Position numbers and translations under genes: made by a program. From contig DAOUDK010000026.1 of assembly GCA_034431315.1 (NCBI GenBank), positions 1 through 57,239 of the forward strand: a DNA stretch of 57,239 nucleotides. Direction: 5' to 3'. The notes beneath the pieces are model-generated. The model made no database searches, was not told the DNA's origin, and was given only the letters and a program-made list of their open reading frames with translations. This DNA comes from JAUWOY01 sp034431315 (GTDB lineage Bacteria; Chloroflexota; Anaerolineae; VGOG01). Within the stretch, counting starts at the first letter, position 1, and every line of letters begins with the position of its first letter. Of this stretch, positions 1 through 7,264 are shown one piece after another.

Positions 1-10
1 GAATGTGCAT
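1..10 (-). CDS. possible start of a leftward gene leaving the window
   Basis: On the minus strand an ATG at 10 is preceded by a perfect ribosome binding site, AAGGAGGTG (15-23), four bases away. Only three codons lie in the window, so nothing can be said about the product. The strength of the site is the only evidence. Confidence 0.35.
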
Positions 11-130
11 AGAGCACCTCCTTGATATGAGATGCCCTATTCTCCCCCAATTTTGCTAAGATTGGAAGCCAGAATCCTGGGGTTGATTTTCCTACCCCGT
101 TTTGCTTCGAAATCCCCTCCTTCCTGTCTT

Positions 131-159
131 TTGCCAAGCAGCCCAAAATCTGCTATACT
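131..159 (+). promoter_or_regulatory. sigma-70-type promoter pointing into the insertion sequence
   Basis: TTGCCA (131-136), a 17-base spacer and TATACT (154-159) lie just outside the left end of the insertion sequence at 169. It may have driven a gene that stood here before the insertion, or may now drive the transposase. Its sequence, including the spacer, resembles the promoter at 28377-28405. Confidence 0.55.
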
Positions 160-168
160 AACATGACC

Positions 169-200
169 TTTGACCGCACGTTAACAATCGCATAATTAGA
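169..200 (+). repeat. left terminal inverted repeat of the insertion sequence
   Basis: Begins TTTGACC and ends with AACAATCGCATAATTAGA. It matches the reverse complement of 2457-2489 except for one single-base gap and one mismatch. Confidence 0.85.
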
Positions 201-269
201 GCTTGCATTTCTGGGGCTATGTGGTATACTGTCTCCCAATCACAAAACGCTATGCCAAGGAGGGAGACG

Positions 270-779
270 ATGGATTACCCAGCCGCCGTGTTGGAAAAGG
301 CACAGCGCCTGGAGCAGTCGTTGCAGCGGGTTGCCGCCGGTGAACCGCTGGAGGAGGTGAACGCTGCGCTAGGTTTCAATCTGGATCAACCCCAGCTTGC
401 CCGTTGGCAGGCGAAGTATGAAGCCGGAGGGCGCCGCTGGGAGGCGTTGATAGATGGGCGGCATGGTCACCCGCGCAAGGCCCATTCGGCGCTGCGGGAA
501 TGGCTGTACGCCCGCAAAGAAGAGGATGAGGAACTGCGCGCGCCGCAACTGGCCGTCGAGATCAAGGAGAAGTTCGGTGTGAAAATCAGTGCGGGACACA
601 CCAACTACCTGTTGCGGAAACGTGGGTTAAGCGCCCCACCCGGACGTCCCTACAAGAAGCGGCACTCCGCCGAAGAGGAGACGGCTGCCCCAGATGCCCC
701 CAGCGAGTCTGTCGACAACGCGGGGATTTTTTTCCCTCGAAGGGGCGAAGGTGGAGATGGAAGTGGTCGAGGTGGTTGA
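270..779 (+). CDS. transposase N-terminal part (ORF A), DNA-binding region
   Basis: This is the first ORF of the insertion sequence. An ATG at 219 is possible, but the ATG at 270 has a strong binding site, AAGGAGG (257-263), six bases upstream, so it is the better start. Residues 1-110 are helical and charged, with spacing like a helix-turn-helix of the IS630-like or winged-helix type (inference). The basic stretch PPGRPYKKRH follows. Downstream of the T7 tract at 727-733 this frame becomes low-complexity glycine/arginine and stops at 779, while the other frame continues the protein. The true product is probably a fusion with ORF B made by a +1 shift or by transcriptional slippage on T7. Confidence 0.7.
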   Translation: MDYPAAVLEKAQRLEQSLQRVAAGEPLEEVNAALGFNLDQPQLARWQAKYEAGGRRWEALIDGRHGHPRKAHSALREWLYARKEEDEELRAPQLAVEIKEKFGVKISAGHTNYLLRKRGLSAPPGRPYKKRHSAEEETAAPDAPSESVDNAGIFFPRRGEGGDGSGRGG

Positions 780-2454
780 AGAGGCCGTGCTGACAGCCCG
801 GGAGGAGTATTCGGAAGACCACCCTCCAAAACATCTCCATCACCTGTCGGCTGATGTCGCTGCCCTGTGGCCCAAGATCGACCACCTGGTGTACCTGCCC
901 ATCTTGGGGCTGACTCGTCCACGGGATTTGTACTACTACCAGGGCGACGGGTTAGAAGCCATCTACGGCTTCACCTACAAATACCTGACCCTGGAACATT
1001 TCCTGGGCCAACTGACCCGCGTGCAGGTCGGCGCCCCCCTGACCGAAGCCTTGGCCACTACCTATGCCCAGGTCTGGTATCCCGGCGATGACCCGCTGAC
1101 CCTCTTCGCCGACTGGCACATCAAGCCCCATTGGACCAAGGCCTACAGCCACGCGGGGCACGTGACGATGTGGGAGCGTGTGATGCCCGGCACCAAGCAG
1201 CTCATCCTCAACGGCCCTGACGGGCGGCTCCTGGGCGGCTGGGACTACCCCATCGACACGCATATGACCCACATCCTGGTGGATCTGGAAACCGCGTTGG
1301 AACACACCCTGGGACGCCCCATCGCTTGCTCCATCACGGATAGCGAGGGCGGTGGTTTGCCGCTGGGCGAACGGTATGCCGAAGCCGAGCGGAGCTACAT
1401 CAGCATCCTCCCCCAGGAGCACACCTACTGCCGGGCGGACTTTGTCTTGGAAGGCCGCTGGGAGCTCGTCAAAGGCGATCCCGAGCGGAAAGCGGCCTTC
1501 GCCCACTGGGCGAACCCCAAGCGCGCCGCCGAGGACCCGCGTCAGTTCGTGCTGATGCGGCCCATCAGCCAAAGCGAACCGACGCGCATTTACACCGGGC
1601 GGCTCGCGGACGACCTGACGGCGGGCGAGGTGCCGTGGCTTCACCGCCGCCGCTGGGCGAACAACGAGTTGCGCATCCGCGATTTGATCCACGGGGCCAA
1701 CCTCAACGCCAACTACGGCTACACCTACCAGGAAGTCCCCAACCGCACCCGCCAACGAGAGTGGGAGGACGCGCAAGCCAAGGTCGCCGTGACCGAGCGG
1801 CAACTGAGCAACCACCAGGAGGCCGTGCGTAACTTGCGCCGGCGTCTGGCCGACCTTCAGGACACTTACGCTGCGCGACGCCGGGACCTGAAACATCAAC
1901 TGGTGCGACACCGGCTGGACCTCCGGCGTCGCCAACGTTTGGGGAAAGCCACCACCCGCGCCCAGCAGCGAGTCGACCGCCTGAGACGAGAGTTGACCAC
2001 CCACACGCAGCGCTTCCAGCGGTGGCAGCGCAGCCTGCTGCGGCAACTGCACCACCACGAGACCAAGTCTCGCCAGTTAGGCGAGCATCTCACCCGGCGC
2101 ATCGCGACCCGCGATGCCATTGACACCGAAACCCTGTGCCGGGAGCGCGACTTGGAGAAGGACCAAATCATGCTGAACTGGCAAATCTTGTTAGCCAACC
2201 TGCACGATTGGGCTGCCCAAACCTACTTCGCGCCTGAGTGGCGCACCTTGAGCCTGGAGAAGGCGACACAGATGATTTACTGCAAGGCGGGGCGAGTGGC
2301 GTGGCACGACGACCGCATCGAAGTGGAGTTGGAGCCATATCGCTATACTGACCAACAACACAGGATGGAAGTTACCTGCGCTCGCTTCAATGCTGCCAAC
2401 GTGCGCTGGCGCGATGGGCGCCTGTTGCACATCTCGGTCGCCCCGCCTGGCTAA
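694..2454 (+). CDS. transposase catalytic part (ORF B), read after a frameshift
   Basis: 586 residues open from 694. The ATG there has no ribosome binding site, and the meaningful sequence begins just after the T7 tract (727-733), so expression by frameshift from ORF A is likely. Acidic motifs typical of an RNase-H-fold transposase can be proposed at LFADWHIKPHW and SITDSEGGG. A long coiled coil rich in R, Q and L spans roughly residues 340-480 and is followed by a compact C-terminal domain. The stop (2452-2454) lies just before the right terminal repeat. No family name is offered; DDE chemistry is inferred. Confidence 0.65.
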   Translation: MPPASLSTTRGFFSLEGAKVEMEVVEVVEEAVLTAREEYSEDHPPKHLHHLSADVAALWPKIDHLVYLPILGLTRPRDLYYYQGDGLEAIYGFTYKYLTLEHFLGQLTRVQVGAPLTEALATTYAQVWYPGDDPLTLFADWHIKPHWTKAYSHAGHVTMWERVMPGTKQLILNGPDGRLLGGWDYPIDTHMTHILVDLETALEHTLGRPIACSITDSEGGGLPLGERYAEAERSYISILPQEHTYCRADFVLEGRWELVKGDPERKAAFAHWANPKRAAEDPRQFVLMRPISQSEPTRIYTGRLADDLTAGEVPWLHRRRWANNELRIRDLIHGANLNANYGYTYQEVPNRTRQREWEDAQAKVAVTERQLSNHQEAVRNLRRRLADLQDTYAARRRDLKHQLVRHRLDLRRRQRLGKATTRAQQRVDRLRRELTTHTQRFQRWQRSLLRQLHHHETKSRQLGEHLTRRIATRDAIDTETLCRERDLEKDQIMLNWQILLANLHDWAAQTYFAPEWRTLSLEKATQMIYCKAGRVAWHDDRIEVELEPYRYTDQQHRMEVTCARFNAANVRWRDGRLLHISVAPPG

Positions 2455-2456
2455 TT

Positions 2457-2489
2457 TCTAATTATGCGATTGTTAAGGTGCTGGTCAAA
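2457..2489 (-). repeat. right terminal inverted repeat of the insertion sequence
   Basis: Reverse complement of the left repeat at 169-200. It has also become coding sequence: the truncated MFS frame reads through it and ends at 2451 with residues derived from the repeat. Confidence 0.85.
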
Positions 2490-3345
2490 CCTGATGTTAG
2501 TGCCCAATCGCCGGGCGAGCCGGCCAAATCCAAACGAGAAAGGAATGCCCACGAACTGCGTGATGATCAGGGCAATCGTCATGTCGGTCAGGCCGATGCC
2601 GATCTCGTCGCCGTAGGCGGTTGCCATTTTGATGATGGTGCCGATGCCATCGTTGTAGATCCAGAAGGCGACGAGGAACAGCATCAACTGTTTGTACCGC
2701 CTACTCTGACGGAAAGTGTGAGCCAAGCGACCGAAGCCGGCCCGTAAGATGTTCACGCCTTCTTGCCTGGTGCGCACTACTGGCGGCTCTGGCACCCTGC
2801 GGAACAGCGGGATGGAGAATAGTGCCCACCACACTGCCACGCTGAAGAAGGAGGCCCGCAGCGCGAAGCCTACATCGGGGATGAAGAACCATTCCGGCTT
2901 CATGTACCACATCACGTTGATGACCAGCAGGATGCCGCCTCCCACGTAGCCCAGCGCGTAACCTCGCGTCGAGATCTGATCAATGTCGTCCTGCTTGGCG
3001 ATGTGAGGAAGCAGGGATTCATAGAAGATGTTGGCCCCAGCAAAGCCCACGTTGCCCACGATGAACAGGATCGAGCCCAGGATGTACGTATCGTCGCCAA
3101 GAAACACGAACAGTCCCGTGCCTACGATGCCCAGTACAGCGAAGAAGGCGATGTACCGCTTCTTGTTGCCGGTGTAGTCGGAGATGGCGCCCAGTACAGG
3201 GGCCAGAAGCGCGACCAGCAGTCGTCACCATTGAGCGGTAGAATGGGGGGAACAAAGCGGCCATGATAGTGGTGGCGAACGCAGAGTTGGCCCAGTCGTA
3301 CATGCACCAGGCGTTGATGATCTTTTTGTATGTTTTGTCTTTCAC
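2490..3345 (-). pseudogene. MFS transporter, UMF1-like, internally deleted and truncated by the insertion sequence
   Basis: The N-terminus (start 3345, after AAGGAGG on the minus strand) reads KKIINAWCMYDWANSAFATT, the typical opening of the UMF1/Atg22-like major facilitator group. Near 3225 the frame breaks: the start frame runs into arginine-rich nonsense, while an adjacent frame resumes with ALLAPVLGAISDYTGNKKRY and continues through membrane segments to about 2490. A block of about 20 codons between the first two helices seems to be missing. The C-terminal half is lost where the insertion sequence begins. Two independent lesions make this a clear pseudogene. Confidence 0.85.
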
Positions 3346-3412
3346 CTTTGTCCTCCTTGGGATGGGTAGGGGCGAAGCATCTCCGATGGGAATCGCCCTG
3401 CTTGGCTTCGCT

Positions 3413-3488
3413 GGAGTCGAGCCTTCAGGCGGTTTCTTGGCTAAATCCTATATTTCCAGTTCCATCAACCGGCTGAAGCCTCGACTCC
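3413..3488. repeat. imperfect inverted repeat upstream of the MFS remnant
   Basis: Arms at 3413-3434 and 3467-3488 match as inverted copies with only a couple of mismatches (GGAGTCGAG...TTCAG...CGGTT type). The stretch 3346-3560 holds no gene other than this hairpin. It is of the same general kind as the other palindromic repeats in the window. Confidence 0.65.
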
Positions 3489-3563
3489 TCTCCTGATTCC
3501 TCTCCTGTGGTGAAGTCCTAGGTTCGGAAACGCCCCAATATTATACTTGATTCTCCCCCCAGG

Positions 3564-4349
3564 TCAACCTTTGATGAATTTCTCTAAGTACTCGTCGAAC
3601 CGACCGGCGGCGCAGGCCTCGACGTAATCCAAAATCTCCTCGCTGGCCAGGGGGTAGTCGGGGTAGCAGGAGGTGGGGTGAGCGCCTTGCCGCGCTTCGA
3701 CGACGGCGTTGACGTAAAGGCCAAGTATGTCGGCTTGCCCTTCTAGTTGTTCGACCAGATGCTCGGCGGTGACGATGGTCTTCCCGGCGGCCAGGGACAG
3801 CTCCCAATCCACCGCCAGGTTGCCGCCCAGGAGGGCATTGCCGGAGCGGTCGGCGGCGCGGGCGTGGATGACGGCCACGTCGGGATGGATGGCAGGGAAG
3901 GCCACGTAGCTCCGCTCGCTGTAGGGATCATCCACCAGCTTGACGCCGGGGCGGACCCGCAGGAGGTCCGTCTCTCGCCAGCCCTGGCCGGGCATGAAGC
4001 CCACCCCGGCCAGAGCCGCCCGCAGCCCGAAGGCGATGCTGGCCTCTGTCTCCTCGATGACTTCGACCTGACCCGCTGTGGCCAGCCTGGTGAACATGGG
4101 CGCCAATCCGAAAACCTCCAGCCCGAAGTAGCAGGTGCGCACCCGCCTGACCAGGCCCGCTCCCACCAGTAGATCGCTCTCGTAGCCGGCGGTGAGAGCC
4201 AGCAGGGTGAGATCGCCCGTGCCCTGGCGGATCAGCTCCCGCACGAAGGCCACCGGCCGCCGGTAGAGGGTCATTCCGCCCAGGGCCACCATGTCGCCGG
4301 GCTGAACCAGTCCGGCGGCCTGGTGCATGCTCATTACCTTATTCGTCAT
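3564..4349 (-). CDS. CoA-transferase family I, alpha (A) subunit, without a beta subunit nearby
   Basis: 261 residues resembling the A subunit of family I CoA-transferases (glutaconate, 3-oxoadipate or acetoacetate type), which with a B subunit moves CoA between acyl acids. The glycine-rich opening (PGDMVALGGMTLYRRPVAFV) and the AAGKTIVTAEHLVE region are typical. The frame is open to 4382, but the first codons come from a palindromic repeat. The ATG at 4349 has GAGGGG just upstream and fits the family N-terminus. The catalytic glutamate of these enzymes is in the B subunit, and none lies on either side: upstream is a HAD phosphatase, downstream the MFS remnant. Either the partner is elsewhere or the gene is relict. 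Substrate unknown. Confidence 0.8.
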   Translation of the reverse strand: MTNKVMSMHQAAGLVQPGDMVALGGMTLYRRPVAFVRELIRQGTGDLTLLALTAGYESDLLVGAGLVRRVRTCYFGLEVFGLAPMFTRLATAGQVEVIEETEASIAFGLRAALAGVGFMPGQGWRETDLLRVRPGVKLVDDPYSERSYVAFPAIHPDVAVIHARAADRSGNALLGGNLAVDWELSLAAGKTIVTAEHLVEQLEGQADILGLYVNAVVEARQGAHPTSCYPDYPLASEEILDYVEACAAGRFDEYLEKFIKG

Positions 4350-4362
4350 TTGGCCCCTCATC

Positions 4363-4395
4363 AGAAACCAGGTTTTTCTCAAAAACCTGGTTTCT
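4363..4395. repeat. perfect 15-bp hairpin repeat at the HAD gene stop codon
   Basis: Arms 4363-4377 and 4381-4395 are exact inverted copies (AGAAACCAGGTTTTT) with a 3-base loop. The hairpin encodes the last residues (EKPGF) and stop of the HAD gene and separates it from the CoA-transferase gene. It lacks a T-tract, so it reads as an inserted repeat more than a classical terminator. Confidence 0.8.
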
Positions 4396-5059
4396 CCCAG
4401 AATTCAAGGGTCTGAACAACCTCTCCAATCTCTGCCACCTCACCGATGACGAAGTCTACGTCCTGGGACGGGTTTTGTCGAGGCCCTGTTTCATCTTCGC
4501 TCACGAGGACGGTGACCATCCCCAGTTCTTTGGCCGGCGCGAGATTCGGAACTCTGTCGTCAACGAGGAGGCACTCGTCCCCCGTGGCGCCCGATATCGC
4601 CAGGGCGCGGCGGTAAGCCTCTGGATCGGGCTTGGCAATGTAACCCAAGGCGCGCACGTCTATGATGTGGCTGAAGTGACGCTCAATGCCCAAAACCTTG
4701 AGTACGCGACAGGCGTGTTCCGCCGAGGCGTTGGTGAAGATGGCTTTCTCTGTCTTGATCTCGGTGAGCACCCTATCGAGCTCGTCGTTGGGGCCGATGT
4801 AGTCCTCCAGCCGGATGTCGTGGACGTAGGCCAGATAGTCTTCGGGGTCTATGCCATGATGGAGCTGCAAACCCCGCATGGTGGTACCGTACGTGTGGTA
4901 GTAATGCTCTCGCAGGGTGGGCACTTCGGCCGGCGGCATATCCAACCGTTCTTCCATGAACCGACTCATCAACTTCCCCATCCCGGCCATTAGCCCCGAA
5001 CGGCTGGGGTAGAGGGTCTCGTCCAGGTCGAACAGAATGTATTTCAGTGTTTTCGACAT
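4379..5059 (-). CDS. HAD-family hydrolase, pyrimidine 5'-nucleotidase-like
   Basis: 226 residues with all four HAD motifs: FDLDETLY (nucleophile D11 and acid/base D13), FTNAS (motif II), the AKPDPEAY lysine (motif III) and LLVDDRVPNL (motif IV). The helical cap between motifs I and II is of the type found in pyrimidine 5'-nucleotidases and their plant and bacterial relatives, so a small phosphate ester such as a nucleotide is the likely substrate (inference). The last five residues derive from the palindromic repeat at 4363-4395, so the original C-terminus may have differed slightly. It starts ten bases after the EamA gene and is probably co-transcribed with it. Confidence 0.85.
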   Translation of the reverse strand: MSKTLKYILFDLDETLYPSRSGLMAGMGKLMSRFMEERLDMPPAEVPTLREHYYHTYGTTMRGLQLHHGIDPEDYLAYVHDIRLEDYIGPNDELDRVLTEIKTEKAIFTNASAEHACRVLKVLGIERHFSHIIDVRALGYIAKPDPEAYRRALAISGATGDECLLVDDRVPNLAPAKELGMVTVLVSEDETGPRQNPSQDVDFVIGEVAEIGEVVQTLEFWEKPGF

Positions 5060-5069
5060 AATCTCGATT

Positions 5070-5957
5070 CTATTCTTCTGCCTCCGCCACGCTCTCGGCG
5101 CGGGAGGAGACGTAGATGCCGGCCAGGATCAGCACGCCGCCGCCGATCTTGGCCGGGGTGGGGGTCTCGGTTAAGATAAAGTAGGCCAGGATGGTTGAGC
5201 CGATGGGCTCGCCCAGGGTGGCTACTCCCACGAGGGTGGCCGGGAGGTACTTCAAGGCCCAGTTGTAGGATGAGTGGCCGATGATCTGGGGCACGACGGC
5301 CAGCAGAACGAACAGCAGATAGGTCTGGCGGGAGTAGCCTGAGAAGGTGTGTCCCGCGACCAGGCAGATGGCAATCAGAAAGACGGCTGCCGTGGCGTAG
5401 ACCAGAAAGATGTACGATAGGAGCGACAAATGCCGGCGCAGCTTCCGTCCCACCAGCAAGTAGACGGAGACCGCTACCGCCCCCACGATGGCCAGGAAAT
5501 CGCCGAAAAGCTCTCTCGTGCCCAGGCCGAAGTCGCCGTAGCCGACGATCATCCCTCCCAGCACGGACACCGCTATCCCCGCGAACATCTGCCGCGACAC
5601 CCGCTCTTTCAGCAGGAAATGGGAGGCCAGCCCCACGAACATGGGGCTGGTGCTGACGAAGACCACCGAGCTGGCCACCGAGGTGTACTCCAGGGAGCTT
5701 ATCCAGGTGGCGAAGTGCACGCCCAGGAACAGGCCGGAGAGGAGAGCCAGCAGCAGGTCTCCCTTGGTGAGAGACCGTAGCTCGTCTTTTCCTCTGATGA
5801 AGGCTGCCGGCGCCAGGATCAGGGAGGCGATGGTCAGGCGAGAGGCGGCGATGACCAGGGATGGGGCTTCGGCCAGGCGGATGAAGATGGAGGCGAACGA
5901 GACGGCCACGATTCCTATGGCCAGCCCCAGGTAGGGTTTGATGGTTGGTTCGTTCAT
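5070..5957 (-). CDS. EamA/DMT-family membrane transporter
   Basis: 295 residues with about ten hydrophobic segments arranged as two similar five-helix halves, the layout of the drug/metabolite transporter superfamily. Features include the opening helix GLAIGIVAVSFASIFIRLAEA and, in the second half, LPATLVGVATLGEPIGSTIL, where the conserved glutamate-proline of EamA repeats appears. Substrate cannot be predicted. The gene lies 12 bases after the M55 peptidase gene and 10 before the HAD gene, so all three may be one transcript. No strong ribosome binding site precedes the ATG, consistent with translational coupling. Confidence 0.9.
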   Translation of the reverse strand: MNEPTIKPYLGLAIGIVAVSFASIFIRLAEAPSLVIAASRLTIASLILAPAAFIRGKDELRSLTKGDLLLALLSGLFLGVHFATWISSLEYTSVASSVVFVSTSPMFVGLASHFLLKERVSRQMFAGIAVSVLGGMIVGYGDFGLGTRELFGDFLAIVGAVAVSVYLLVGRKLRRHLSLLSYIFLVYATAAVFLIAICLVAGHTFSGYSRQTYLLFVLLAVVPQIIGHSSYNWALKYLPATLVGVATLGEPIGSTILAYFILTETPTPAKIGGGVLILAGIYVSSRAESVAEAEE

Positions 5958-5969
5958 GATGTTCGCTAT

Positions 5970-6773
5970 CTACCGCGCCAACTTCAACATGGCCCGCCAA
6001 ACCTTGTAGACGGTGAGGAGATCATCGTGGGTGTACTCGATGTGCCTCCCACTGGTGCGGCGGCTGCCAGGGATGAGCTCCGCCATGTCCAGATGCGCGC
6101 TGGAGGTGAAGTCCACCGCCAGAGTAATGGGCGGCTCGACGACGAAGGGCTTCCTCCCTTTTTTCGACAGCGCGCTCTGGGTCGCCTCACGGATGAGCTC
6201 GTGCACCGCCTCTGGCACCAGGCACCTGGCTGCGTAGCGGCCGTAGCTCTCCTTGACGGCCACCCCTTCCACCGTCCCCAGCAGAGCTGTAGCCTCCTCC
6301 ACTAGCAACTTGTCCCCGGTTACCAGAACCACCGGCACGCCGAAGTAGCCGGCCAGGGCAGCGTTGAGGCCCGTCTCGCCCAGCGGGCGGCTGTTCAGGC
6401 TCACCTGGTAGACGATGCCAGAGTAGGTGTGGTCCAGCACGCTGTGGGCGGTGCCAGCTTGAGCGTGGTAGCCGATGAAGAAGGCGGCGTCGAAGCTCTC
6501 GTCAATCCCTTGCATCATGGAAAGGGGCTTGGGCGAGCCAGAGATGAGTTGGGCGCTGGGGTTCAGTTCCTCGATGAGGATGTTGCGCATTGAGCCGTGG
6601 GAGTCGTTGACCAGAACCTCACTGGCCCCGCCAGCCAGGGCCCCCTCAATGGCGGCGTTGACTTCGCCCGTCATCAGCTTTTGAGCCCGCTTGTACTCTT
6701 CACCGTTGTCGGTTTGCTTGCCGGCTACTACACCTGAGATGCCTTCCATATCGCAGGAGATGTAGACTTTCAT
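5970..6773 (-). CDS. dppA: M55-family D-aminopeptidase (DppA-like)
   Basis: 267 residues covering the whole M55 fold. The zinc ligands of the family are present: D8 and E10 (SCDMEGISG), H59 (NDSHG), H103 (GYHAQAGT) and E133 (GETGLNAALAG). Known members release D-amino acids from short peptides and are self-compartmentalising decamers; the role here is probably salvage of D-amino-acid peptides from cell walls. The ATG overlaps the TGA of a degenerate GGDEF gene end (ATGA), and GGAGG five bases upstream sits inside that remnant. An EamA transporter follows, which could carry products or substrates (inference). Confidence 0.9.
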   Translation of the reverse strand: MKVYISCDMEGISGVVAGKQTDNGEEYKRAQKLMTGEVNAAIEGALAGGASEVLVNDSHGSMRNILIEELNPSAQLISGSPKPLSMMQGIDESFDAAFFIGYHAQAGTAHSVLDHTYSGIVYQVSLNSRPLGETGLNAALAGYFGVPVVLVTGDKLLVEEATALLGTVEGVAVKESYGRYAARCLVPEAVHELIREATQSALSKKGRKPFVVEPPITLAVDFTSSAHLDMAELIPGSRRTSGRHIEYTHDDLLTVYKVWRAMLKLAR

Positions 6774-6941
6774 TTTGGCCTCCGTTTCTGCTCGTACATC
6801 GCTCTATCCGCCTGGGCCAGCAGTTCATCAATGGGACAGGGGCGGTCGGGATTGTAGCGCGCCAGGCCCACGCTTAACGATAGCTCGTAGCGGCGGCCTT
6901 CCCTGGCGTTGCAGGCCTCCAGGTTCTCTTGCAAACGAGCT
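6773..6941 (-). pseudogene. duplicated 3' end of a GGDEF-domain gene
   Basis: About 163 bases (6779-6941) repeat the 3' end of the GGDEF gene at 7314-7475 with roughly ten differences. The fragment encodes the last part of a GGDEF domain ending MYEQKRRPK, with a stop that overlaps the start of the M55 peptidase gene. This was probably the original end of the GGDEF gene, which now ends in foreign sequence. Confidence 0.8.
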
Positions 6942-6999
6942 GTCGCAACTTTTCCTGGAGCCTTTCTCAGTCAGCCCAGGCGTTCGGTGGTCATCGCCT

Positions 7000-7191
7000 T
7001 TACCTTTTTTGGGAGAGACGCTTAAGCGCAAGCCTGCAATGCCCGCGCCCCAGCTTTGTCGCTCGCTGTTCCTTCGCAATCTTTCTGGCTTCTTTCAGCA
7101 ACCTGAGGTATGCGTCCTTCGACATCTGGCGGCTCATCATCGCAAGCCATTCGCTCGCTTCCTTTGTGGTTTTCAGTCTTCTCCACTCCAT
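7000..7191 (-). CDS. small basic protein of unknown function between the two GGDEF gene ends
   Basis: 63 residues from the ATG at 7191, which has AGGAAGGG upstream; the frame is open to an ATG at 7224 that has no binding site. The protein is lysine/arginine-rich and helical (KDAYLRLLKEARKIAKEQ, then a short second helix). It lies in a 372-base insert (6942-7313) between the duplicated ends of the GGDEF gene. I do not recognise it. Helix spacing vaguely recalls small DNA-binding proteins, but this is not enough for a call. Confidence 0.4.
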   Translation of the reverse strand: MEWRRLKTTKEASEWLAMMSRQMSKDAYLRLLKEARKIAKEQRATKLGRGHCRLALKRLSQKR

Positions 7192-7264
7192 GCCTTTCCC
7201 TTCCTCGGTGAGAAGTCGTCCCATCCAGGCGTGGCGATCATGTCAGCCTGGTGGGTGCGTCGTT

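Larger units (their letters stand above)
169..2489 (+). mobile_element. insertion sequence with terminal inverted repeats and two overlapping ORFs
   Basis: The element is about 2.3 kb, bounded by nearly identical inverted repeats at 169-200 and 2457-2489. It carries two rightward ORFs in different frames that together look like one transposase. The right end cuts the C-terminal part of a leftward MFS gene. The rest of that gene is not found left of the element, so insertion was accompanied or followed by deletion. No clear target-site duplication is visible. I cannot assign an IS family. Confidence 0.8.

Noticed and set aside
952..2058. Long minus-strand ORF (368 residues) inside the insertion sequence
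   Set aside because: Shadow of the transposase frame: low-complexity V/G/A-rich product, no binding site, no domain.
4363..4395. Rho-independent terminator between HAD and CoA-transferase genes
   Set aside because: Perfect hairpin but no T-run in the right place; same kind of palindrome appears as a dispersed repeat elsewhere.
7000..7224. Histone-fold or other named DNA-binding protein
   Set aside because: Helix pattern is suggestive but too short and generic for a family call; left as unknown.
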